A DNA stretch of 64,000 nucleotides from Sclerurus mexicanus (taxonomy: Eukaryota; Chordata; Aves; Passeriformes; Furnariidae): the NCBI GenBank assembly GCA_013396755.1, contig VWZF01002475.1, forward strand, positions 62,001 through 126,000, read 5' to 3'. The notes below the pieces were generated by a model. That model made no database searches, was not told where the DNA came from, and saw only the letters and a program-made list of their open reading frames with translations. A program made the position numbers and the translations under genes. Position 1 is the first letter of the stretch. The number at the start of each line of letters is the position of its first letter. Positions 11,766 through 22,420 of the stretch are shown one piece after another.

Positions 11766-14700
11766 GTAACGGGGGCCGGGACCGGGACAGGGACAAGGAC
11801 CGGGACAGAAACAGCCGCCCCCGGGGGATGCGGGGCCGCCCGGGCCGCCCGCTCTTTGCGGTCACTGCAGTGAAATCGGTGCTTTTTTAAAAGTTATTCT
11901 TACTTCTATCATATGCTCTTTGTATGTTTGGTTTTCTATGTTTTTTTTTTTTTTTATTTTATTTTTAGTTTCCTTCTGGTGTTAAATAACCTGGCAATTA
12001 CTAGAGCATCAATAAAATCGCGCTTTCCGAGTCTCGCAGCAATAATGCCTCTAAAGCGTGGCTGGTTTATGCTATTATCACAGCAGACTGTTCTGAAAAC
12101 AAAATTGGGGTTTTTTGTACTACTCGATCTTCTTTAATGAAGTTCATTGTCTGTCTGTGGGGCTACTTAATGTGTGTTGTCGTGGGAAGGACAAGTTCTG
12201 GTTTCTCTCGTTTTTCCAGGGATCAAAGCTGGAAATCCCACTGTGGCTTGCTAAAGGGCTACACGACAGCAAAAGGAGAATCATTTCTGTGGAGCTTCCA
12301 AAGATTTACAAGGAAGCCTGGAGGACGGTGTTCAGTGCTGATGCCAATGTGGTTGATCTGCATAAAATGGGGCCCTACTACTATGGATTTGGCTCACAGC
12401 TCCTGAATTTTGACAATCCGGAGAATCCTGAGATAGCTCAGAGTATCCTGCAGGCAAGTATCTGAACTAAGCCTGGAAATTCAAGTTTGCATTTTTCTGT
12501 CTTCCTGTTGTTCCCAGCTGCTCAGAAAAAAACATCCTGGTTTAATCCAAATGACTTCTGGATTGAATGTGAATTTCTAGCTGAAACTAGGATGATCCTA
12601 TTGACTACTGCTGGAAGCCTCGAGTGTGCATCCAGGAATGTAATTTTAGCGTAGAGTTTCCACACTGTAAATATGGTGTTTCAAAAAGTCCTGTAAAACA
12701 GGACTAGGGGAGTTGTAAGGTCATCTAACTATGCCTGTGCTGCAAGACAGAATTAATTCACCCACTGTTGTTTCAGTTTTTCTACCCTGTTTTTAAAGCT
12801 CTGTAACGATGAGACCTCACAGTGCCCTGGGCGATCTGTTTCAGTGCTTTTTCACCCTAATTGTAGAAGGTTTGCTCTAAACCAAAGCTCTTCCACAGCA
12901 ATACAATCTCTGTTTTGTTTGTCTCATACAGAGTAAATCCGGAGGACAGAGTATTCTCTTCCTTCCTGCAGCAGTCCTAGTTCATTTGATATCTCTCTGT
13001 GGGTCATGTTTTCTAATCTCTGATTGTCCTTATTTGTGGTGCCTTCCCAGTGGATCTGCATCCACTGTGCCATGCCCTGAACAGCACAGTCTCATGCTCA
13101 GGACTTGTGCTGATGAAAACAAAAGGATCACTTTGTGAATTCTGTGGGCTGTGATGCTCTTTGTTCATTGTGGTGCAGCATCTTGTTTGTCACGATGCAG
13201 GGACTGCTCTGTGTTTGGTTTGCACAGTGAGATGGTACAGTTTGCATGCACAGGCATTTATTTCTCTTCCTGACTTTGTACAGTTTCCTGTTTCTGCCTT
13301 AATGCAAAACCTGCTGCTAGTCCTGGGTGAACCTATTATTTTCACACCTAATTTTTCAGGATCATTATGAATTAAGAGTTCTGCTCCACAACATGCCTGC
13401 AGTCATTCCTCCTTCTCCTGCATGTTATTTGCTGATTTAATAACCAGAACATCTATTCCTTTAGTAAGCTTGTTAATTAACATCGCAAACAGTACTTGGT
13501 TCCAGATAGACCCCTGTGGAACTCCACTCAGTATGTTCTTCCCGCCTGACAGGAGCTATGGGTGATGATTGTCTTTCCTAACCATCTTTGGGTGGTCTAT
13601 CTAAATCTTCCAAGAATGTTTCATGACAGATACCCCTCCACTTCTTTTCCTCCCTGTGCAAGGCCTGGCATCCTTCCTTAACAGGAAGCAAGGCTGGTCT
13701 CTCAGTTTGTTCTTGGCAAGTCCATGTTGGCTGTTACTCTTTTATTCTCTTGCAGGGGTTTACGTATAGTCTGCTTGTTCCATTATGCTTCCAGCAATTG
13801 ATACTGATGGATTTATAATTCTCTGGCTCTTCCTTCCTCCCTTTCCATCTCCCCTTTCTCTTTTAAAAGATAGATACCATCTTTGCCAGTTTCCGGAGTT
13901 CAATGCTCCTTGAGCTTTTAAATGTAACCACTAACAGCTCTGAGATCTCTTCAGCCAGGTCTCTAAGTGGGATGATTGCTTTTGCATTTGTTTTTTCTTT
14001 CTCTATGCATTAAGGCTGATGCAGAGAGGCTTTAAAACGCTGCTGCTTTCTTGGGGTTGTCCACTGAAAACGTGCTTTGTGCGTTGAGGAGGTGACCATG
14101 CCTCTCCTTGCCTTTTCTTTTTCTGCTAATGGACATCTCAGGAAAAAACCCACAGTAGAACTCATTACTTATTGACAGAAAAATCAAAGCACGTGAGGCT
14201 CGTGCTTTGTTAAAAGCAAACCGAAGGGGAGTTGTGCTGACTTAAAAAATAAAATACAAAAAACCCCTTCTCTGAAATATTCAGGAACAGCAAATGTGAA
14301 GTATAACTATTTGGTCACACCGTCAAAGTGAGAGTTATTAATTTATATTTATTCTTTAAGTTCTGATGATTCTAAAATTGCCTTCTGAAATAACAAAGCA
14401 CAGCTTTCAAAGAGTTTTGACCCTTTTTTTTCCTTTGATTGCCAAAAGTAAAGGTAGAGAGGGAAATAAAAATCCTTTAATATGTCTTGTTGCTTAGCTT
14501 TTTAAGATTATATTTCTAAGTTGTAGATTAGGGCGTTTTAACTTTTTTTAACAGTTAAGTGTTTTTCTAGCATAATTTTTCTAGCATCCTGTAAAGAACA
14601 GTTTTCAGTAGTGGTTTGGCTTAACTTCCAAGATGTTCCCAAGCTGCAGCTTGTATGTTCCTGCAGCAGCTGCTGTGGCATGGGATTCATTCTGCCCACT

Positions 14701-15248
14701 CTGAATCTTGTGAAGTGAGATGGAATAGACTGTAATTGTGTTGTACCCTGTGGTCTCTTCAAACCTGTTTTTAGGAAGCAGCCAAACTCTAATTCCGTGT
14801 TTGCTTCCCATCCTGTATATCAGGCACTTGCTCTCCCAGCTCAGGCACAAAGTGGCTTTGTCTTTGTATCCAAGGTTAGTAAGTGCTGTGCTGGTTGCAG
14901 ACCCTTGGCTAATTGTGAACTGGACCCTAAACCTTTGGCTTTTCAGTCTTGAAAAGTTCAGGCCTGTGGCATTTGAGCTGTGTGTTACCTGTCAGTAATT
15001 CTGTTTATCATGTGCAGACATTCATCAACCGTTTCCGTCGCATCATGGACTCCTCTCAGAACGCCTACAACGAGGACACGTCAGCGCTGGTGGCCCGGCT
15101 GGATGAGCTGGAACGGGCTTTGTTTCAAGTTGGCCAGAAAGGGCTGAATGATTTCCAGTGCTGGGAAAAGGGACAGGCTTCTCAAATCACAGCTTCCAGT
15201 CTGGTCCAGAACTATGGGAAAAGAAAGTTCACAGAAATGGATGGTTAA
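11598..15248 (+). CDS. GINS3: GINS complex subunit 3 (PSF3), complete, three coding exons
   Basis: GINS3 is one of four subunits (SLD5, PSF1, PSF2, PSF3) of the GINS complex, which joins CDC45 and MCM2-7 to form the CMG replicative helicase in the nucleus. Coding exons are 11598-11765, 12220-12453 and 15018-15248, all phase 0, predicting 210 residues against about 216 in human. Diagnostic segments are ENFLSLDDILMS near the N-terminus, LEIPLWLAKGL at the start of exon 2 and QNAYNEDTSALVARLDELER in exon 3, ending KRKFTEMDG. The start was chosen for its match to the family N-terminus (MSE..F) and its place in the CpG island. Intron 1 is GT-AG; intron 2 starts with GC. The slightly short N-terminal region is probably lineage variation. 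Confidence 0.96.
11771..11815. repeat. GGGAC(C/A) hexamer-like repeat in GINS3 intron 1
   Basis: Short G-rich direct repeats (GGGACC, GGGACA, GGGACA) follow the exon 1 donor within ten bases. Runs of three or more G at close spacing give it G-quadruplex potential on the coding strand. Confidence 0.7.
12220..12453 (+). CDS. GINS3: GINS3 coding exon 2, ends in a GC donor
   Basis: Encodes residues 57-134 (GSKLEIPLWLAKGL... to ...AQSILQ) after a TTTTTCCAG acceptor. The downstream splice site is CAG|GCAAGT, a GC donor with an otherwise ideal consensus. No GT donor nearby keeps the known family sequence, because exon 3 continues in phase with TFINRFRRIMD. Confidence 0.94.
12690..14100 (-). mobile_element. 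Degenerate CR1/L3-like LINE sequence in GINS3 intron 2
   Basis: Several patches read like ancient CR1-superfamily LINE remnants in reverse orientation: about 12780-13050 (a stretch around CAGTGCCCTGGGCGATC and a later GGTCATGTTTTCTAATC), 13430-13560 (around CCTGTGGAACTCCACTCAGT) and 13660-13980. They are heavily mutated and broken, with no open frame. The family call is from memory of consensus text, and the boundaries are approximate. Confidence 0.5.
15018..15248 (+). CDS. GINS3: GINS3 coding exon 3 with stop
   Basis: Encodes residues 135-210 after the acceptor TATCATGTGCAG and ends in TAA. It carries the conserved C-terminal GINS region, including GLNDFQCWEKGQASQIT. Confidence 0.96.
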   Translation, partial: TFINRFRRIMDSSQNAYNEDTSALVARLDELERALFQVGQKGLNDFQCWEKGQASQITASSLVQNYGKRKFTEMDG

Positions 15249-16868
15249 AAGCCTCAAGAACATTGAGCTACAGTGGTGGACACAGATTTGCAGTCTCTCA
15301 CAGAAAAGTGAATCCATCTGGGGAAGGACAGGCTCCTTGTCCATTAATGGGAATTCTCTGTAACATCTTTGGATTAGACTAGTGCAAATTTTAAAGGCAG
15401 AGGGCAAGGGTATGAAAAATAGATCACATCACTGAATAGCTTTACAGCTTACTCATTGCACTCCCGAGGATTTGCAGCTAAAGTGTTTGCTAGGTGGCTG
15501 AAAGGCTATGAGAGGATTTTCTAAAAGGGTAGTTAATATTTATTATTCTTCCAAATTGATATTTACAATACCAGATCTGGAAAAAAGTGTAATTTATGTA
15601 TCTCATCTTGCCTGTCGCATTCCACCCTCCTGGAAACAGCTGTTGACTTTATGAACAGCTTATGATGTGGAAAAAATATGGTGCAAAGAGCATTAATTTC
15701 ATTTCACTTCTTATACGCTGGGGTGGAACAGGTATTCTTTGTGAGGCAGGAATGTTTTTCTTTGCTGACTTCTGTACACAGTGCCCTGGAGAAAAATACC
15801 TCTTCAAACCCACGTAACAAGTGGCTGCACAGGTCTCGTGTGCTGCCTTGTCCTCACTCTCCCTTTTTGACTCTTGTGACCTTGGTGCTGCACAGGGTAG
15901 AGAATGTTCTTGTTTGGTGCCAGTGACTTTTGTGATGGATGTGTCTCTGTGATGGGTATTTTAGAGGAGACAACAGAAGGCAACAAAGAGTTAAGTCTGG
16001 ACCAGATCAAAAGCAGAAACTTAAATGGAAGTTCTCCCCCATTACGAGCCTCTGAACTATCTGTTTTCCCATGAGAAATTCTTCTGACTGCTAAATTTGG
16101 TTAGTAGAAGGGACAGAGCAAAGGAACTGAGTTTCCTTCCTTCTGATCCATCTAAATGATTGTAGCAAAATGATCCTAGTATGTGTCATCCTTTCCAGTA
16201 GAAGTGACTGGTTTTGGAACTTCCTAAACAGCACAGTGGTTATCATCCTGTGTGGATGTGCTTAAATCTAGATCATCTGAAATCCCATTGGATTTGAAAG
16301 AGAAAACAGATGGGACTTAGTTCCTTTAGTCACCAGGATGGTTATCCTTTGGAAACATGAGACATCTAATGGGTGCTTCTAAGCCTCTGTAGAAGGTGGA
16401 CCTTGCAGAATACCTAAGTGGAGGAGCCAGATCCTGATAATACTGAGCACTTCCTCTTCTGTGGGAATTACTGGGAGGTGACAGTAAGATGCAAATCTTG
16501 GAGGAGCTGTTACTGGACTTGCAGATGCACCTGAATATTGGATGCTTCAAATGAGACCTCAAGTACAAAGGGTGCATGGCCATTCCTTGGCTCAGCCTGT
16601 GGAGGTGGTGAGAGGGAACAGTGGTCTGGCTTCACAAACATTTTGGTGTCTCCACTTCAGCTGCACAAGGCCAGGTGTCCTTGAGGAGACTCAGGAGACT
16701 AATTGGAACCTGTGCCTGACAAAAGTATTTTAAGTGTGTGCAGGATCAAATGCTGCTGCACTTAATGACTTAATGGCACATAATTGCTTATGCATTTTCA
16801 TGAACCTTTTGTCTATTGTCCATTTATGAGTTTTTATGCTGAATAAATATTTTGTAAGGAAATGCTTA
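15249..16868 (+). other. GINS3: GINS3 3' untranslated region (inferred)
   Basis: About 1.6 kb of sequence without exon signals follows the stop codon up to the first good poly(A) signal. The extent is inferred from that signal alone. Confidence 0.55.
16842..16847 (+). terminator. GINS3: GINS3 poly(A) signal AATAAA
   Basis: Canonical AATAAA about 1.6 kb after the stop, followed within 30 bases by a T/G-rich stretch (TTGTAAGG... and GTGTGAAAGGTCTGTTGTT). It is the most plausible end of the transcript. Confidence 0.55.
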
Positions 16869-19800
16869 TAGTGTGAAAGGTCTGTTGTTAATTGTCCCAC
16901 AGCAAAAAAATCAAATTGAAAAGTCCGGGTCTCTATAAAAATGTGCCCATGACAGATAATGCAGTCCTGCTTCTATCACCCCTCTGCTCATACAGGTAAT
17001 GCAGTCAAGAGCTACATTCGTGCAGTCATGTGAGTGTAGAAGTAATTCCTGTCTGACTTATCCCATGTGGGTACTGGCTCTTTGCTCAGGTTGTGGGAGA
17101 GACTCTGCCAGCCAATCAATAAGCTATTGATTTTATAAATTGCTTTTATAAGAACATAAGATGGATTGAGATGACTCCATGTTACCATAACTTTGCTGTA
17201 GAGTGGTGGGTGGGAGGTGCAGATTCGCTGTCTCTGTATCCATACCTTGCTGTGGAATAGACTTCATGTACCATGTCAGAGCTGTGCTCAGTGCTGCAAG
17301 GGAAGCAAGTGCAAGTCCCTATGTGACAAGAAGCGTTTTTCAATTGGTTTCACATGAACTTCTTGTAAAACTCTCAGCGTCTCTCGTTTACCTCTTTTAT
17401 GTGTTTTTCTCAAACCAGAGTGGCAGCCATGGAGGGCTGACCCCAGTTAAAGACAAAGAGCTCTGCAACCAGCGCACACACTGTTTTTCTCACCTATCTA
17501 AATTACCTTATCACAAAACATATTTTACATATTTCTTCCTTTGTCTCCTTTGCTCTACACAATGAATTAGTTTGTCCTCTGGCATTGATTTATTTTTGGT
17601 TAGCAGAATGAAGGAGTTGATTGCTCCTGCCAGCCTGGGAGCCATGGGTGGTGTCATTTTGACCAGCAACAACCAGGAGGAGCAGCAGCAAGAAATGTTC
17701 GGAGAACTGACATACTGTGATACCACGTATTATTTTTATGAGAGGCACAGTGGCACCCAGCTGCATTAGGAGCACAAGTCTTTTTCATCTTTATTGGTGG
17801 TTTTCTACCCATTTTTTGGTAACCAGCTATTATAAAAGCTTTGTTCAATATTTTAATGGAACCAGTTACTTTACAGAGCTGTGATGTAATTCAGTAGAGG
17901 CACAGTGTGAATGCTTTCTTCACACAGAGCTGACTCCATCCCCAGATGTGCTTTTATAAAAACACATTGTCCAGTAATACAGCACATGGCACAGGAGTTA
18001 ATGATGTTTTAAATAAACCTAGCTATTCAGCTAGTGCTGCCTCGGCCTGGCAGGAGGCAACTCAAAGCTGTTCCTTGCCTTGGTTTCCTTGGCAAGTGAA
18101 GGTAACACTCCCTCGTTAAGAGTGTGTTTTGTCCTCTGGACTGTAGGCAGTGCCTACAGCAGATATACCAGCCAGATTTCCATAGTTCTGCTGCATCTGC
18201 CAGACCTCAGATGCCTACTTGATAAGTGCTTGTCAGAGCTGAAAGATTCCCCATCTCAGAAATCGATCTAGTTTCCTTGATCAGTCATGTTAAACCCTTA
18301 CTGCTAAGCCTGTTCGAGGCTGCCACGTATCTGATAACATAAGTGCTTTTCCCACTCTGCTCTCCTTCAGAAAGTACTACTTGCTTATTGCTCAGCTGGA
18401 AAGCCTGGGAAGAGGTGTTAGGATTGACTGTGTTTAAAGGCTGTGATTTGCAGAGATCAGAAAGGCAAGAGAGCAGCAGGTTGTTCTCTGTCTGCCAGCC
18501 TGAGCCCAGTGCTCAGCACATACTATCCAGAAATTCAAAGCCCTTCTCCAGGGACAAATTTACTGTCCTGTATGCTCTGGCCATGGTGGATGGAGCTGTG
18601 CTCTGCTTTAGGCTTTTCCCGTTTTTACAAGATGTCCTGACTACTTTATTGGAATGACAGGGAGAAGAAGCAAAGTTGCATCTGCCCTCTTTTCCTCACC
18701 GCTTGTTGGAGGGAGCTCTCCTGTTTGCCAAGAAAGGCAGCCTTGGAGAAATTGCCACCCACAGTAGTCCTGGAAGGACCTGGCCATAGGAGCAGTGTGC
18801 ATGGAAAGGCAGCCAGCCTCGGGGATCAAGGCAGGGAATGTTGCCACCACGGTACCTTTGGGTCTGTTTGGGCAGGAGAGGGGAGGTGAGAAGATGGGTA
18901 ACAGGGCAGGAAGGGAGAGGGGGAGGCTCTCAGGAGGCAGGTCAGCATTCAGTGCAGTTCTCCATCTCGAGGGGTCCTCAAGTGCCTCCACTTACCATTG
19001 TAAACAATGTAACATCTCAGGAAATAAACTGCAGGTAGAGAAGAGGAGAAGAAGGAGGCAGAAGCTGGAGAGGGACCTCAGAGAATGAAAAAGAACCCAG
19101 AGGGGGCTTTAGAGGATTGAAAACAAGGGAAGAGGAGAGGCGAGCTTCCACCTCCCCTGGGCACTGTTTCCATTGAGTATACTTGATTGGGTTTGCATCA
19201 CAGAGGAAAATGCTCTGGGGAGCCTCTTCCCTGGGGGCTGGCCAGCTTCCCTGTGCAGGATTGAGGCTTGCTGGGATCCTGTCAGAGCTGACCCCAGGCT
19301 GCTGCTCCCAGAGGGCTGTGAGCAGGGGAGCAGAGTGGCACAAGAGCAGTGGCTGCCCCTGGACCACTGCTCAGCTAGTGTGGAAAATTACAAGGGGCGG
19401 CACAGCCCCAAAAAGCCAAGGTATTTGTTCTGATTTTCAAAACACTTCATTAATGTCATTGACAATACCAGCAGGTTCCTGAGATTAGCATGCTTCTATT
19501 TTTGAAGAGTTATTCCTCATGGCAGTCTGCCATATAGTGCCAGTGGCCTTAGTATCCTTTCTATCTGGATTGGCAGGACACAGTGCTCTGTTGCCTTTCA
19601 TTAGCCTTTGTGAGGACTTACAGCTCTTTGCAGTGCTCCCTCACACCTTGGGGAAAATGTACCTTCGGGTTTCTCAGCTAGACCTGTGCAAGGCAGAAAT
19701 CCCTTGTGTTTTAGTACAGAAGCCACTTTGCTGGGTTGAGGCAAGGCATGGGCAGCAGCTGGGCTGAGCAGAGTTTGGGGTCTGAGGAGCGTATAGGGAT

Positions 19801-22299
19801 GCAGATGAGGTTTTGCAGAGTGCAGCGTGTTCCACCTCTGGGTGCCCTCTGGCTAGGCCTAGGTCTGGGTGCAGAGTTCCAAACACAGTGTCTCAGGGGA
19901 ACAGCACATTGTGCTGATGCAGCCGGTGAGGGATGTGGCTGCCTTGGTGCACATTCCTGGGTAGGGCCACAGCTGCAGCACTGCATCCTGCTGGGTCAGG
20001 ATGTGGCAGTGCTCAAATCATGGAGAACAGCTGGCATTCCCCGAGGGAATGTGAGGTTCCTCTGCTCATCAGCTCAGCCCCCTTGGAAACACAAACCATG
20101 GGATCTGCTTCTCTCCACTTCGAGCTGGAAGGTGTAGGAGTTCAGCAGCACCCCAGGACCATTTCATACTGCTGTTCTCTCCTAAATGTGTCTTTAATGC
20201 CTGATGTGATATCAGAGCTGTACTGGAGTCATGGCACTCAAATGCTCTCCATGCTGCTCTTGCTTCTCTTTCAGGCTCAAGTTCTTGTTGACAACTACTA
20301 ATTAAAACCATATTACCTTCAATTAGCCTACGAAACAGAGGAGAGACCTGTAGGGTGGAGATTGCTTTAAAGCTTGGAAACTGTCTTTAGTTTATGCTGG
20401 AATCCTGTAAGATCGGTGAAAAATAGCTTAACTGTAAGAAACCCCAGTTTTCCTGCAGATGAGCTTTGAGAAACTGCAGCCATAAAGACAGTCTCAGACT
20501 TACTCTCGTCAGATTTCTCTGTGCCTGGAAATAGGCAGTGGTAAGGAGATGTCTCCCGAGGGTCATGATGGTGCTGTTCCATCTCTGTTGTGATGCTGTG
20601 ATACAAAGAAAGGTGACAAAAAACAAATGGAAGTTGAAAACTGCACTCTCAGCTTGTGTGGCTTATAAGACTGGGTTTATCTCTAGCTGTCCTGTTGGTC
20701 CCTCGAGGACCCTGGGTTATCCCTAGGGAAAGCAGAAGCACAAGAAGGATTGTGACAAACCCTTACAAACCCTTGCTGGACATAAAATACAGTTTTCCCC
20801 CTGACTTCAGACCAAGAAGCTGTCAAATGCTTGAGAAGCAGTGCGGCTTTTTTTTTCCTCAGGAATTAGAGCAAAAGTGGTGTGAGGATTTGACCACAGG
20901 AGAACATCATCCTGTGGCTGGGGTGCTTGGCAGCTGTGCACTTGGGAGGAAGCAGTAAAGCAGATGCAGTGATAAAGTACCATCAAAGCAGTCCCCTAAT
21001 GAGCTTGTTTCTCATGGTGTGGGACCATCCTCGGCAGGGTGGGTGTATCTTGGCAGACAGGCTCCCATCACAGAAGGCATTTAGGATGAGTTTCTTGCCT
21101 TCATCTCACTTATAAGATTTGCGAGTTTTTGGGTGTTTAAATTGACACCTGGGAGGGTAGAAACTGATGGACCTGCAGCCCCTTTCTTAACTGCTCTTTG
21201 TGCCCATGGGTGGCTGAATGGCTGCTCTTACTGTTGAGGCAGCTCTGCACCTGGAGTCGGGGAGTGGAGGGCTCCTGGGCTTGGCCGGGGAGCCATACAC
21301 AAGGCCTGGGCATCATTAAGAAAACGACTGTGGAACTCACCCCTTGCAAAGACTTTTATAGAAGAGTCCCCCCCCCAGCTGTGCTGGGTGAATTTGGGCT
21401 GGCTCCAGTGAAACCAGCAGGGTTACCCCACGTTTGCACCAAATCAGCAGGGTTCATTGCTGCCATGGTGGATTTACTAAGCTCTGCCTAGAGGCTGAGC
21501 TGTGATTTTTCCTTTCAGTTTGGGCTCTCAGGTGCACAAATGCAGCTCTAGCTGCCCGGCTGTGAGTCTGTCCCTGCTGATGCAGGCAGAATAGGGTGAA
21601 CAGATATCATGGCCTCCCTGGATGGCCAGGCCTGCCCTGATGAGCGCTGCTCTGGATTCACACCAGCTTCCTCCAAGCCAGCCCTCCATAGGCTGTGGCA
21701 TTTAACGGAGTAATCCCACCCTCACCCCTGGAGCACCTCTGCATCCTGGCTGCCCAGGCTGTGCCCAGCACCCTGGAGCTTCAGCTGAGTCAACAGGGTA
21801 GGACAGCACAGGAAAAGGAAAATCACTGCGAATCAGGCCTTGGGAACAGCATCTGCTTCATGGCAAAGACCAATTTAATCTCCTTAGCAGTTACCTCAAT
21901 TGTAGAATCAGCAGGATGCTAATTAATTGAGAGGCACTCAACGACAGCCATTGAGATCCCTTCTGGCTTTAAGTGGAACCCTTTTGGGTTTGGCTGTTGT
22001 GACTGGCTGCTCTCCTAGGGAGAGGGTCTGCCTTGGGGCTAAAGCCCTGTGCGGGGTGTCTGACATGAGTCACCCTGTGGCTGCCCATCCCTCTCTGCTG
22101 TCTCTGCCTGGGGCTGGGGTGTCCCCACACCAGTGAGATGATGCCACAGCTGTGTGATGGTGGGGAAGCACCCACACCACCTCCCACTGCTGGCTCTTGG
22201 CCGAGGGAGCCAGTGCAAAGGGGTGGCTGTGATCCATGGAACCCCTCACCCTGCCTCTGCCTTGCCCCTTCAGCCTGGAGCCGGCCCCTCACCTCCACG

Positions 22300-22420
22300 C
22301 TGAAAGCCCACAAGCCGATTAAGCCCACTATGTTAATTAGCTGTGACAGCTCATTTCATTATCTCGCACTTAGTTATTGACAAGGTGCGTGTGACTGAAT
22401 TCACAGCGAAGGTCAGTGCC
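22300..22420. promoter_or_regulatory. Candidate conserved enhancer patch
   Basis: An AT-rich island in GC-rich DNA with closely packed transcription-factor-like motifs: TTAATTAG (homeodomain type), a 13-bp palindrome around one central base at 22339-22351 (AGCTGTGACAGCT, containing a TGACAG MEIS/TGIF-type core) and TTTCATTATC. This texture is typical of vertebrate conserved non-coding elements, but conservation itself cannot be seen from one sequence. Confidence 0.3.

Larger units (their letters stand above)
11440..11870 (+). promoter_or_regulatory. GINS3: GINS3 CpG-island promoter
   Basis: Dense CpG and very high GC start abruptly after AT-rich DNA and span the GINS3 start codon and the 5' end of intron 1. 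No TATA box is visible. This is the usual architecture of a vertebrate housekeeping replication gene. The transcription start was not determined. Confidence 0.7.

Noticed and set aside
17820..18020. A later AATAAA near 18010 as the GINS3 transcript end
   Set aside because: The AATAAA at 16842 is closer and better placed with a downstream T/G-rich stretch. The later signal cannot be excluded but has no added support.
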